Shown: in pieces, positions 28,278-37,469 of the stretch
Layout: each line of letters starts with the position of its first letter
Position numbering within the stretch: position 1 is the first letter of the stretch
Assembly (NCBI GenBank): GCA_033344735.1
Contig: JAWPMW010000001.1
Location: forward strand, 744,001 to 808,000
Reading direction: 5' to 3'
Length of the DNA stretch: 64,000 bases
Source of the DNA: Gammaproteobacteria bacterium
Lineage (GTDB): Bacteria; Pseudomonadota; Gammaproteobacteria; UBA4575
The notes under the pieces: model-generated
Seen by the model: only the letters and a program-made list of their open reading frames with translations
Database searches by the model: none
Told to the model about the DNA's origin: nothing
Made by a program: the position numbers and the translations under genes

Positions 28278-28835
28278 ATGAAAACAAATACATACATAAC
28301 AATTCTAATTGCAACAGCAGTTATTTTCACAGCATCACTAGCAATATCTTCTGAGATGTCTTTATATGAAAGGATTGGCGGTGAAAAAAAAGCAAGGGCC
28401 ATTGTTAGTGACATCTGGGACAACCATAGTAAAAATCCAATCGTTAAGGACCGCTTTGCAAAGAGCAACCCAGACTATGTTAAACAACGCGTATTTGAAA
28501 TTTTCGCAGCAGCCACTGGCGCAACAGACGTTACTTACGGTGGATTAGATATGAAAACGGCGCATACTGGCATGAATATCAGCGAGATGGAGTTCAATGC
28601 AGTGGTTGATGATGTGTTAGCGGCCTGTGAATCTAATGGTGTTGCACAACAAGAAATGAATGAAGTGCTCGCAATATTGTGGTCAGTCCGAAAAGACATT
28701 GTCAATTCACATATCATCACAGACACATTAGTAAGCTCGGACAGTTCTAGTAAAAGTCATCATCACAAAAAACAAACAACTAGCAATAACAATAAACACG
28801 ACGCACATTACTGTCTTAAAAGTCACGAATGCTAG
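28278..28835 (+). CDS. Exported group I truncated haemoglobin with His/Cys-rich tail
   Basis: A 185-residue protein in three parts. First comes a signal peptide (about 1-24, ATAVIFTASLAISS). A group I 2-on-2 globin at about 27-142 follows (MSLYERIGG, then proximal His 96 in KTAHTGMNISEMEFNAVVDD). Last is a tail with HHH at 161-163, then H174, H177, C179, H183 and C185. Truncated globins usually stay in the cytoplasm and bind O2 or NO; here export is predicted. The tail has the composition of a metal- or haem-binding segment. The ribosome-binding site GGAGGA is strong. No partner gene is evident nearby. Confidence 0.75.
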   Translation: MKTNTYITILIATAVIFTASLAISSEMSLYERIGGEKKARAIVSDIWDNHSKNPIVKDRFAKSNPDYVKQRVFEIFAAATGATDVTYGGLDMKTAHTGMNISEMEFNAVVDDVLAACESNGVAQQEMNEVLAILWSVRKDIVNSHIITDTLVSSDSSSKSHHHKKQTTSNNNKHDAHYCLKSHEC

Positions 28836-28856
28836 AAATCAATATTTTACCTAACT

Positions 28857-28887
28857 TTCAGGGTCAAAATTTAAATCTGGCCCTGAA
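28857..28887 (+). other. Stem-loop after the exported globin gene
   Basis: TTCAGGGTCA and TGGCCCTGAA pair over ten positions (one G-U) with an 11-base AT loop, 21 bases after the stop. No T-run follows, so it is at best a weak or Rho-assisted terminator or a 3' stability element. Confidence 0.4.
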
Positions 28888-29118
28888 TAAACTTAAAAGT
28901 AATTACACTAGTAAATAATAAATTTTACTTTGAATGAAGAACTAGAAATACGTCACTTTTGCCAGCTTTTACTTAATTCTAGACAATTTTATCTCAAGCA
29001 GCTTATCTAGCGCTCAAGCATAATCCCGGTATTTAATGATATTAATTATTAAATATCATGCATCAATATGCGACTGGCATTAAATAAAATATTAAATTCA
29101 ATAATTTTTTTACTTTAT

Positions 29119-29667
29119 TTATCGTACTTTAGAATCTATCTCTTTTTTAACTATGACAATATTATCTTTGATTTGCGCTTCAACAAAACTAACAATATTC
29201 GAATCATATTTTTCTGCAGTTCTTTTTGAGGCTTCCTGACCAACACTACGATTAAATTCTATTGTTTTCTTACCAATAGGTGACTCATAAAACTTAAGCA
29301 ATTCCTTCACTTCTGCTGGAGAGTAGGTTTCTTTATAAAGTGGCAGATAGATTTCTGTTATTACCTTCTCGTATGGCATCGTTTTTTTGATATGTCCTTC
29401 ATAATTTTTAACCATAGATGCAAATCTAGCTTTTAATAGTTCTCCCGCTTGTTTCTTTTGACTATCACTAAATGTAGATCCATCAATACTTTGATCAGCC
29501 GCCCGAAGGAAACCCGCCTGCATTTGATTAATTATTTGTGAATTAAGTCCAATATAATTATTCACTATCCCTGTTATTTCAAATAATCTTTTTAGATCAT
29601 CGTTGTAAGAACCAGCGTGGGCAAAAGAAGAAAGCAAGAGTAACATCAAAATACTGAATATTTTCAT
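29119..29667 (-). CDS. Exported DUF2059-family protein
   Basis: A 182-residue protein with signal peptide MKIFSILMLLLLSSFAHA. The mature part is helical, with the DUF2059 core IYLPLYKETYSPAEVKELLKFYESPIGKK (about 105-133), whose YSPAEVKELLKFYESPxGKK pattern is the family hallmark. DUF2059 proteins are periplasmic and of unknown role. Monocistronic; a 366-base gap without recognised features separates it from rapA. Confidence 0.8.
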   Translation of the reverse strand: MKIFSILMLLLLSSFAHAGSYNDDLKRLFEITGIVNNYIGLNSQIINQMQAGFLRAADQSIDGSTFSDSQKKQAGELLKARFASMVKNYEGHIKKTMPYEKVITEIYLPLYKETYSPAEVKELLKFYESPIGKKTIEFNRSVGQEASKRTAEKYDSNIVSFVEAQIKDNIVIVKKEIDSKVR

Positions 29668-30033
29668 ATAGATAGAATCCTAATAGGTTTTAAAATCAAA
29701 TAGCTTTAACTAGATGAAAGCATTGTAATACATCCTAGCTAAATCATGCGATTATTTCTTAGCCAAGATATATTTCAACCATATTAAAATTACCCTTAAT
29801 CCAATCAATCTATAACAAATTTAAAGAATTTACTTAGCGAGCAATCGACTATTTTGTTTAAAAAATAAACTTGGACAGAACTTTTATAAACCATTTATAT
29901 TCACACCAAATTCAAATACATCTAAAATTGCTGCTAGCAAATAATTAATGACTAAAGAAATTCTCTAAGTGGTATTATCACTGCGCTTAAAACTCTATTA
30001 CACATACCAAATCACAACAATATAAAATATTAA
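29668..30033. other. AT-rich gap between DUF2059 gene and rapA
   Basis: A divergent 366-base region that must hold the promoters of both flanking genes. I see no convincing -10/-35 pair, small ORF, repeat or hairpin in it. Confidence 0.5.
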
Positions 30034-32847
30034 ATGGAATTTATTACAGGACAACGTTGGATTAGTCACTCAGAAACACAATTAGGCCTTGGTATCGTCA
30101 CAGAGATTGCCAGCCGACGAGTTAAAATTTTATATCCTGCAGTAGACGAGAGTCGTATTTATGCAATTGATAGCGCTCCATTAAGTAGAATTCGCTACGA
30201 TATTGGCGATAGAGTGATCGATGAAAATGAGCACTCTATTCAGATTACAAAAATATCAGATGATAATGGTTTAATTACATATTGTGGAAAAACAATCGAA
30301 GGTGAATACAAAGAAATACACGAGTTAGATTTAAATTGTTTTGTCCAGTTTACAACACCGCAGCAACGTCTTTTTAGCGGCCAATTAGATAAGAATAAAA
30401 ATTTTGTATTACGTATAGAAACATTACAGCACCTTCATAGACTACAACAGTCACCAGTAAAAGGTTTATTAGGGTCACGCACTGATTTATTAACTCATCA
30501 AATTTCAATTGCGAGTAATGTTGCAAATCGTCATGCCCCACGCGTATTGCTAGCAGATGAAGTTGGTTTAGGTAAAACAATTGAAGCAGGTATGATTTTG
30601 CATCACCAGTTGCATACTGGCAAAGCTACACGTGCATTAATATTAGTTCCAGACAGTTTGATTCACCAGTGGCTTGTCGAAATGCTGCGTCGCTTTAATA
30701 TCAGTTTTTCAATATTTGACCAGGAAAGAATTGAAGCTTTACTTGAAGAAGAACATGGTAATCCTTTTGACTCTGAACAAAAAATTCTTTGTCCATTAAG
30801 TCTAGTCTGCAATGAATCTCAGACACAACAACACCTATTATCAACGACGTGGGATATAGTTATTGTAGATGAGGCACATCACTTAAGTTGGAATGAACAA
30901 CAAGCTAGCCCAGAATATCAATGTGTTGAAAAATTAGCTCGACAATGTGAGAGTTTATTATTATTAACCGCAACACCTGAACAAGCAGGCCTAGATAGTC
31001 ATTTTGCACGTTTACGCTTATTAGATCCGGCAAGATTTCAAGATTTTGATACATTTCAAAAAGAACAAGCAGGACACACCGAACTTAATATATTGATTCA
31101 ACATATTATTGAAAATCAACAGCTGAATTCTGAGCAACAAAAAAAACTAGAAAAATATCTAGGTGAATCATGCAGCAATGTTGCTTCCGAGAATATTGCT
31201 ATGCTTCTAGATCGCCATGGTACAGGACGCATATTATTTAGAAATTCACGTGCAGCGGTACAAGGCTTTCCTAGTAGAGTTGCAAATCCCTACCCCTTAG
31301 AACTAACTGATGATACCAATATAATTAAAAGCTTAATCTATCCTGAAACAAATTTTGATGATGAGAGTTGGTTGGAGAAAGACCCACGTGTCTCTTGGCT
31401 TGTGGAAAAATTAAAAACTTTAAGACCAAATAAAGTATTAGTTATTTGCCACTATGCAAAAACAGCAATTCAACTTGACAATTACTTAAATCTTAAAATG
31501 GGCATTAGAAGCACATCTTTCTATGAAGATTTAAGCATTGTAGAACGAGACCGTGCTGCTGCTTATTTTGCAGAAGGCTCAAACCCTGATGAGTTAGATA
31601 GTGGAGATGGTGCTCAAGTATTGATTTGCTCGGAAATTGGAAGTGAAGGACGAAATTTCCAATTCTCTCATCATTTAATCTTGTTTGATTTACCACTAAA
31701 TCCAGATTTATTAGAACAACGCATTGGTCGGCTAGACAGAATTGGCCAAAAGCAAGATATACAAATACATATCCCTTATTTGTTAAATACTGCGCAAGAA
31801 ATTTTATTCAGATGGATTAATGAAGGCATTCAACTATTCACTCAAAGCTGTTCTGCTAGTTATGAAATTTATCAAAATTTTTCTTCACGATTAAATATAT
31901 TACTTAAATCTGCAGATAATTTTGATTCAAATTTTCTTAATACATTAATAGATGACACTATTTTATTCACTTTTGAAACAATGCAAAACCTAAATGAAGG
32001 TAGAGATAGACTGTTAGAGTTAAATTCATGTAATAAGCCTGCAGCACAGAAATTAATTGAGCAAATTAAAAATGAAGACCAATATGAATTGTTAAGTGAT
32101 TATATGGAAAAAGTATTTGATCAATTCGGCGTCGACACAGAATTTCATTCTGAAAATAGTTACATATTACGTCCAAGTGATCACATGCATGGAAATTTCC
32201 CAGGACTAAATGAAGAAGGTAACACAATCACTTTTAGCCGTGAAAAAGCACTACTTCGAGAAGATATGGAGTTTTTAAGTTGGGAGCATCCAATGATCAC
32301 AGAAAGCATGGAAATGATACATAACAGTGAATTTGGCAACACTGCACTCGCTGTTATTAAACTGGAAAGCTTACCCAAAGGCACACTATTTGTTGAAACT
32401 TGGTACGCTGTTAATATTATAGCTAATAAAAGTCTACAACTAGAACGATACTTGCCTATGCACCCTACTCGCTTTCTGGTTAATAATAGCAAGAAAGACT
32501 ATAGCCTGATGTTACCATTTGAAAAATTAAATCCTTTATGTAACTCACTTCCCAAGAAAACAGCTTTGGCTATAGCAGAAAAAACCCGAGCAATTACGCA
32601 AGAAATCATATCAACTTCTCAATTGTTAGCTGACAAAAAAATTGTGCCTATAAAGGCTAAAGCAAAGCAGACAATGATAAATGATTTATCAACTGAGCTA
32701 GATCGTCTTCAGTCATTACAAAAAATCAACGCCAATATAAGAAACGAAGAAATTGAATATTTAAAAGATAAAATTAAATTATCTGAAGACAATATCGATA
32801 GAGCACAATTCCAATTACAGGGAATCCGTTTAATCATAAATAATTAA
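30034..32847 (+). CDS. rapA: RNA polymerase-associated ATPase RapA (HepA)
   Basis: A Swi2/Snf2-family ATPase of 937 residues (E. coli 968) that binds core RNA polymerase and recycles it after termination. The N-terminal Tudor-like segments open with GQRWISHSETQLGLGIV. The helicase core shows DEVGLGKTIEAGMI (Walker A), PDSLIHQW, DEAHH and LTATPEQ. It continues with ILFRNSRA, CSEIGSEGRNFQF and EQRIGRLDRIGQ, and ends with the RapA-specific C-terminal region. It starts with ATG 30034 without an obvious ribosome-binding site. Monocistronic, followed by a short hairpin. Confidence 0.95.
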   Translation: MEFITGQRWISHSETQLGLGIVTEIASRRVKILYPAVDESRIYAIDSAPLSRIRYDIGDRVIDENEHSIQITKISDDNGLITYCGKTIEGEYKEIHELDLNCFVQFTTPQQRLFSGQLDKNKNFVLRIETLQHLHRLQQSPVKGLLGSRTDLLTHQISIASNVANRHAPRVLLADEVGLGKTIEAGMILHHQLHTGKATRALILVPDSLIHQWLVEMLRRFNISFSIFDQERIEALLEEEHGNPFDSEQKILCPLSLVCNESQTQQHLLSTTWDIVIVDEAHHLSWNEQQASPEYQCVEKLARQCESLLLLTATPEQAGLDSHFARLRLLDPARFQDFDTFQKEQAGHTELNILIQHIIENQQLNSEQQKKLEKYLGESCSNVASENIAMLLDRHGTGRILFRNSRAAVQGFPSRVANPYPLELTDDTNIIKSLIYPETNFDDESWLEKDPRVSWLVEKLKTLRPNKVLVICHYAKTAIQLDNYLNLKMGIRSTSFYEDLSIVERDRAAAYFAEGSNPDELDSGDGAQVLICSEIGSEGRNFQFSHHLILFDLPLNPDLLEQRIGRLDRIGQKQDIQIHIPYLLNTAQEILFRWINEGIQLFTQSCSASYEIYQNFSSRLNILLKSADNFDSNFLNTLIDDTILFTFETMQNLNEGRDRLLELNSCNKPAAQKLIEQIKNEDQYELLSDYMEKVFDQFGVDTEFHSENSYILRPSDHMHGNFPGLNEEGNTITFSREKALLREDMEFLSWEHPMITESMEMIHNSEFGNTALAVIKLESLPKGTLFVETWYAVNIIANKSLQLERYLPMHPTRFLVNNSKKDYSLMLPFEKLNPLCNSLPKKTALAIAEKTRAITQEIISTSQLLADKKIVPIKAKAKQTMINDLSTELDRLQSLQKINANIRNEEIEYLKDKIKLSEDNIDRAQFQLQGIRLIINN

Positions 32848-32860
32848 TAGCATATGGTCC

Positions 32861-32878
32861 GGTTAAACGATTTTAACC
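32861..32878 (+). other. Small hairpin after rapA
   Basis: GGTTAAA and TTTAACC form a perfect 7-bp stem with a 4-base loop, 13 bases after the rapA stop. The following sequence has scattered T's but no run, so termination here would be weak. Confidence 0.4.
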
Positions 32879-33076
32879 AATTAAATCTTTGATATTTTTG
32901 AAAACATTTATCAAATGCTTAAATTATTTTAATAAAATACTTTATAAATAACTTATAACATATTGAATAATATACTAATTAAATATATTTCCCATACATA
33001 AGTAAGTTTTATTAGCATTATCATGTAATTACATTAGAATATGCTAATATTTTTATTTAATGACCAGGGAAAAAAA

Positions 33077-33682
33077 ATGAAGCAATCAAAGATATCACTA
33101 TTAAGCATTATCGGAATTATAACAATTTGCACTACACCTATTTTTAGTAATGCATCAGCAGAAGATGAAAGCAAGCAAGTAGAAGCAACCAAATACACTA
33201 CTGATTGCAACCTACCTGAAGCATTCATGAATGCAGAAAATATGGCAGAGACAGTAGCTGACCCAGCTAAATTCATGCAACTTATCACTTTAATGAGTGC
33301 ACCCCAATCAGCGCAAATGATGATGAATTGCTCTACTGATTCTGAACAATGGGGCAAATGGACTAAAAATTTAGGTGACCCAACATTCAAAATGAACGCA
33401 GCAGCTATTTTTATGAATCCTCAAGTGTATATGAATTGGATGACAGCAATGATGAATCCACAAACATTCATGACATCAATGAATACTTTCATGAATCCAG
33501 CTTTATACATGCAGTGGATGACAGCAATGTCTAATCCTGCCTATTATCAACCTATGTACAAAATGATGGACCCGGCTTGGCAGCAACAAAGCACTGCATG
33601 GATGATGGATCCAGCAAGCTACCAGCAAATGTTTAATTCATTCATGCCTGGACAAGTAGTAGCTGACGTAAAAGTAAACTAA
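33077..33682 (+). CDS. Exported methionine-rich repeat protein, unknown
   Basis: A 201-residue protein with signal peptide MKQSKISLLSIIGIITI... ending near NASA. The start ATG 33077 has AGGGA about 8 bases upstream; ATG 33041 is rejected. From about residue 110 it has imperfect repeats around F/W-M-N/D-P: FMNPQVYMNWMTAMM, FMNPALYMQWMTAM, MMDPAWQQQ and MMDPASYQQMF. I count about 26 Met in the mature part, and two Cys. Regularly spaced Met and aromatic residues could form an amphipathic surface or a Cu(I)-binding array. No family is recognised. A terminator follows. Confidence 0.6.
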   Translation: MKQSKISLLSIIGIITICTTPIFSNASAEDESKQVEATKYTTDCNLPEAFMNAENMAETVADPAKFMQLITLMSAPQSAQMMMNCSTDSEQWGKWTKNLGDPTFKMNAAAIFMNPQVYMNWMTAMMNPQTFMTSMNTFMNPALYMQWMTAMSNPAYYQPMYKMMDPAWQQQSTAWMMDPASYQQMFNSFMPGQVVADVKVN

Positions 33683-33763
33683 GCTCTTACTCACTCTTGC
33701 AGGAAGCAAAAGTAATGTATCTGACTCCCTGGATCTAGAGTAGTAGATACATTGCAGATAATA

Positions 33764-33797
33764 AAAAAGCCCTAATCTTTCGTTTAGGGCTTTTTTT
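33764..33797. terminator. Bidirectional Rho-independent terminator
   Basis: AAAAAAGCCCTAA and TTAGGGCTTTTTTT flank an 8-base loop. The stem has A's on the left and T's on the right, so it can end the Met-rich gene on the plus strand and the amide-transporter operon on the minus strand. Confidence 0.85.
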
Positions 33798-33810
33798 ATA
33801 TGTGTATAAT

Positions 33811-34500
33811 TTAAACAGAAAGATAACTGCTGATTTTCTCAGCGTCTACTTCGTCCCTTTTATTCTCAAAAATAATCTCACCACTTTCTATAACTAAAAT
33901 TCGATCAGCTACAGCCAATGCAAAATGTAATACCTGTTCAGAAACAATAATAGTGATATCACGCATTTCTCTAATTTCATTTAGAATATTGGCAATATCT
34001 TTTATGATTGAAGGTTGAATGCCTTCAGTGGGTTCATCCAACAATAATACCTTTGGATCTGTCACTAATGCACGAGCAATTGCAAGTTGTTGTTGCTGAC
34101 CTCCAGATAGGTTCCCTCCCTTCCTATGCCTCATGTCATGTAGTACTGGAAACAAAGAGTAAATTTCATCAGGTATTTTTTTGGTTTTAGAGTTTTCTAA
34201 ACCAGTTTCTATATTTTCTTTAACTGATAAAGTAGGAAATATCATCCTCCCCTGCGGGACATAAGCAATCCCTTTAGATACTCTCTCATAACATTCCATA
34301 TTCGATACATTAGTATCATCAACTGAAATATTCCCACGATTAACCGGAAGAACACCTATTAAAGATTTAAATAAGGTAGTTTTACCCATTCCATTTCTAC
34401 CCATTATGGCAATAGTTTGATTATCTTCAGCTGTAAATGATAAATCATTAATGACATTACTCTGGCCATATGAGACTTGAATATTTTCTACATTTAACAT
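33811..34500 (-). CDS. urtE: Urea/short-chain-amide ABC transporter ATPase UrtE
   Basis: ATP-binding subunit of 229 residues, LivF-like. Walker A GRNGMGKTT is near 34-42, signature LSGGQQQQLAIARAL, Walker B LLLDEPTEGI. The phrase GRNGMGKTTL is typical of UrtE rather than of leucine transporters. It powers import through UrtB-UrtC together with UrtD. It is the last gene of the operon, 31 bases after urtD; AAAGGATG precedes its ATG. A bidirectional terminator follows. The adjacent formamidase cluster suggests that formamide, acetamide or urea is carried. Confidence 0.9.
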   Translation of the reverse strand: MLNVENIQVSYGQSNVINDLSFTAEDNQTIAIMGRNGMGKTTLFKSLIGVLPVNRGNISVDDTNVSNMECYERVSKGIAYVPQGRMIFPTLSVKENIETGLENSKTKKIPDEIYSLFPVLHDMRHRKGGNLSGGQQQQLAIARALVTDPKVLLLDEPTEGIQPSIIKDIANILNEIREMRDITIIVSEQVLHFALAVADRILVIESGEIIFENKRDEVDAEKISSYLSV

Positions 34501-34531
34501 ATTTTCATCCTTTGGTATCGATAGCCATGAA

Positions 34532-35284
34532 TTAATGACCTAAGTAAACTTCTATAACTTCTTCATTTGCTTTAACTTCATTCATTGGCCCTTCAGCTAA
34601 TAACCTACCTTGATGTAACACAGTAACTTTACTTGCAATTTTTTCAACAAAATCCATATCGTGTTCAATTACAATAACACTACGGCCCTTACATATTCTT
34701 TTAAGTAATTCTGCAGTTTGATCACGCTCCCTAACACTCATGCCTGCAACAGGTTCATCAAGCATCAATAATTCGGGATCTTGTATTAATAACATACCTA
34801 TCTCTAGCCACTGCTTTTGCCCATGACTTAATAAAGATGCTTCCATACTCAAGGAATCCTCTAAGAAAATTTCTTTAGCGATACGATTAATCTCCTTATC
34901 AACTTTTTCTGTTGTTTTGAAAAATAGCGCACCTATTACATTTCTAGATTGAGGATAAGAGACTTCTAAATTCTCATACACAGTCAAATTTTCATAAATT
35001 GATGGAGTTTGAAATTTCCTCCCCACTCCAGAATGAACAATCTCATGCTCAGACATCCTTGTTAATTCATGATTTTTAAACTTAATATAGCCACTGCTTG
35101 CAGAAGTTTTGCCACAGATCAGATCTAATAGAGTTGTTTTTCCTGCACCATTTGGACCAATAATTACTCTTAACTCATTCTGGTCGATATACATAGTCAC
35201 ATTATCAACAGCTTTAAATCCATCAAAAGAGACAGTCAAGTCCTCTATACTTAGTACATAGTCAGTATTATTTCCTTCAGCCAT
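34532..35284 (-). CDS. urtD: Urea/short-chain-amide ABC transporter ATPase UrtD
   Basis: ATP-binding subunit of 250 residues, LivG-like. Walker A GPNGAGKTTLLDLICG is near 39-54. The signature LLSHGQKQWLEIGMLL with His in place of the second Gly (SHGQ) is the UrtD-type variant. Walker B is LLMLDEPVAGM. It works in a heterodimer with UrtE on the membrane complex. It lies 13 bases after urtC and has AAGGA before its ATG. The N-terminus is slightly extended compared with the core fold. Confidence 0.9.
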   Translation of the reverse strand: MAEGNNTDYVLSIEDLTVSFDGFKAVDNVTMYIDQNELRVIIGPNGAGKTTLLDLICGKTSASSGYIKFKNHELTRMSEHEIVHSGVGRKFQTPSIYENLTVYENLEVSYPQSRNVIGALFFKTTEKVDKEINRIAKEIFLEDSLSMEASLLSHGQKQWLEIGMLLIQDPELLMLDEPVAGMSVRERDQTAELLKRICKGRSVIVIEHDMDFVEKIASKVTVLHQGRLLAEGPMNEVKANEEVIEVYLGH

Positions 35285-35297
35285 GAGACATTCCTTT

Positions 35298-36422
35298 TTA
35301 TGTGCTCTGCTCAGTAACTGCTGATGCAGAATCGACTCTATTCATCTTTAATTTATATTTCTCTACTAATGAGTTATATATTCCAGCCAACCCATTTGGA
35401 AACGCCATCACCACACCGATAAATAATGCACCCATCAAGAATAACCAGAGTTCTGGAAAACTTTCAGAGAATAATGTTTTTCCGTAGTTGACTAATAATG
35501 TGCCATAGATCGCACCTATCAAGCTCATACGCCCACCTACAGCCGCAAAAATAACCATTTCGATTGATGGAACAATACCTACAAATGAGGGAGACATAAA
35601 ACCTACTTGCAAAGTGAACATAGCGCCGCCAATCGCTGAAAATGCTGCAGCTACACAGAATATGAATATTTTAAAATTAGCAACGTCATAACCTGAAAAC
35701 CTCACTCTATCTTCTTTATCTTTAAGAGCGAGTAACAACTTTCCAACTTTTCCATTAAGAATGTAACGACCTATTAATACACATACTGCTAATAAGAATA
35801 GATTGATGTAGTAGAGTATATATTTTGCAGAATCGTCTCTTATATCCCAACCATGCAATGTACGTAAATCTGTAATGCCATTGACGCCACCAATTAATCC
35901 TTGTTGGCCAATAATTAAAATAGTCAAAATGGCAGCGATGGCTTGAGTAATTATGGCAAAATATACACCACTAACACGTCGCTTAAACATTGCAGCACCA
36001 ATAATATAAGCAAAGACAGTAGGTACTACCAGCACTGCAACTAGAGCAAATGTAAAGCTGTCAAAAGGCACCCAGAACCACGGAAGTTCTGTTAATTGAT
36101 TCCAATCCATAAAATCAGGAATACCAGGAGTAGATTGAATAGCAGTTGTTTCAGGGTCAGATGCTTCTAGCTTAAGAAACATTGCCATACAGTAACCACC
36201 AAGACCAAAAAATATTCCTTGACCTAAACTTAAAATACCACCATAGCCCCAACACAACACTAAACTCATTGCAACGAACGCATATGTGAGATATTTTCCT
36301 ACAAGGTTAAGTCTAAATATATCCAATACTAAGGGAAGTAATACACCTAGGAAAATTAAAATAACTATCAATCCAATAATGTCAGTTTTATTTCCCAACA
36401 TCCTATTTAATGCGACACTCAT
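35298..36422 (-). CDS. urtC: Urea/short-chain-amide ABC transporter permease UrtC
   Basis: An inner-membrane permease of 374 residues, LivM-like, with about nine hydrophobic segments. Family features are CWGYGGILSLGQGIFFGLGGYCMAMFL near 57-83, ITQAIAAILTILIIGQQGLIGGVNGIT in the core, and AAVGGRMSLIGAIYGTLLVNYGKT in the cytoplasmic coupling region. The long loop with FMDWNQLTELPWFWVPF is typical of UrtC/FmdF. It pairs with UrtB and lies 11 bases after urtB. AAGGAG precedes the ATG. With a formamidase next door, the protein might equally be named FmdF. Confidence 0.9.
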   Translation of the reverse strand: MSVALNRMLGNKTDIIGLIVILIFLGVLLPLVLDIFRLNLVGKYLTYAFVAMSLVLCWGYGGILSLGQGIFFGLGGYCMAMFLKLEASDPETTAIQSTPGIPDFMDWNQLTELPWFWVPFDSFTFALVAVLVVPTVFAYIIGAAMFKRRVSGVYFAIITQAIAAILTILIIGQQGLIGGVNGITDLRTLHGWDIRDDSAKYILYYINLFLLAVCVLIGRYILNGKVGKLLLALKDKEDRVRFSGYDVANFKIFIFCVAAAFSAIGGAMFTLQVGFMSPSFVGIVPSIEMVIFAAVGGRMSLIGAIYGTLLVNYGKTLFSESFPELWLFLMGALFIGVVMAFPNGLAGIYNSLVEKYKLKMNRVDSASAVTEQST

Positions 36423-36433
36423 AGAAACACTCC

Positions 36434-37360
36434 TTATTTTCTAACTTTGATTGAGAACAAACCTTCAGGTTTAATCATCAATATTATGATTACAGTTAAT
36501 AGCGTTAATACTTTTGCCATTGAGCCAGAAAGGAAAAATTCCATAATGGATTGAGCTTGTGCAATTGAAAATGCTGAAGCAATTGTCCCCAATAAACTCG
36601 CTGCACCGCCAAATACAACAACTAAAAATGTGTCAACAATATATAATGAACCACTAGTTGGTCCTGTTGATGCAATTGTCGTAAACACAGCACCAGCAAT
36701 TCCTGCAATTCCACAACCAAATGCAAATGTATATCGGTCAACTTTTTTTGTATTTATACCAGCAGCGCCACTCATAACTCGATTTTGTGTTGTTGCTCTG
36801 ATTCGCAAACCTGCGCGAGACTTATTAAGCATATAAAATACTGCTACAGTTAAAATAAATGTTACAGAAACTACTAGCATACCGTTAATTGGAATTTCAA
36901 TAATATCTGTCAATTGATAGGAACCTAATAACCAGTCAGGTAACGTTGGACTTACTTCTCTTGCCCCAAATGCAGATCTAAATATCTGCTGCATAATTAA
37001 ACTCAAACCCCAAGTTGCTAGTAATGTATCTAATGGCCTTTTATACAAATGTCGTACCATACCTAACTCAACCAAATATCCGACAATAAAAGCGATAAAG
37101 AAGGCAACAATAATGGCTAGAAAAAAATAATAATTCATGAATCCAGGAATATATTTTTCAGTAACCACAGAAAGTAGATAAGTTGTATATGCACCTATAG
37201 TAAGAAACTCACCATGTGCCATATTAATTACTTGCATTTGTCCAAATATAATTGCAAGCCCTAATGCCATTAATAAAAATACGCAAAACAGACTCAATCC
37301 GGAAAACCCTTGCATTGCGAATATTGACCCCAACTCAGACGCTGAGTAATCAGAAAACAT
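36434..37360 (-). CDS. urtB: Urea/short-chain-amide ABC transporter permease UrtB
   Basis: An inner-membrane permease of 308 residues, LivH-like, with about eight hydrophobic segments. GLAIIFGQMQVINMAHGEFLTIGAYTTYL (about 34-62) and VVFGGAASLLGTIASAFSIAQAQSIMEFFLSGSMAKV near the end are the UrtB-type signatures. AGGAG lies 9 bases before the ATG. It is separated from urtA by about 110 bases containing a long hairpin, a usual way to give more binding protein than permease. The substrate is inferred from the formamidase genes nearby. Confidence 0.9.
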   Translation of the reverse strand: MFSDYSASELGSIFAMQGFSGLSLFCVFLLMALGLAIIFGQMQVINMAHGEFLTIGAYTTYLLSVVTEKYIPGFMNYYFFLAIIVAFFIAFIVGYLVELGMVRHLYKRPLDTLLATWGLSLIMQQIFRSAFGAREVSPTLPDWLLGSYQLTDIIEIPINGMLVVSVTFILTVAVFYMLNKSRAGLRIRATTQNRVMSGAAGINTKKVDRYTFAFGCGIAGIAGAVFTTIASTGPTSGSLYIVDTFLVVVFGGAASLLGTIASAFSIAQAQSIMEFFLSGSMAKVLTLLTVIIILMIKPEGLFSIKVRK

Positions 37361-37397
37361 CAGGAAACTCCTTGTAAATTATTATTCGTAATCATTA

Positions 37398-37437
37398 TCG
37401 AGTAACAATAAATGAATTTTCATTTATCATTACTCGA
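37398..37437 (-). other. Stem-loop between urtA and urtB
   Basis: TCGAGTAA pairs with TTACTCGA, then a 2x2 internal loop, then ATAAATG with CATTTAT around a 6-base loop. It lies between the binding-protein gene and the permease gene. Such structures commonly stabilise the upstream mRNA or partly stop transcription. Confidence 0.6.
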
Positions 37438-37469
37438 AATGAAGTATTAAAATATAAATCTAGTAGGTT

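Noticed and set aside
33041-33076. Upstream start of the Met-rich protein
   Set aside because: It has no ribosome-binding site and would put charged residues ahead of a standard signal peptide, while ATG 33077 has AGGGA at good spacing.
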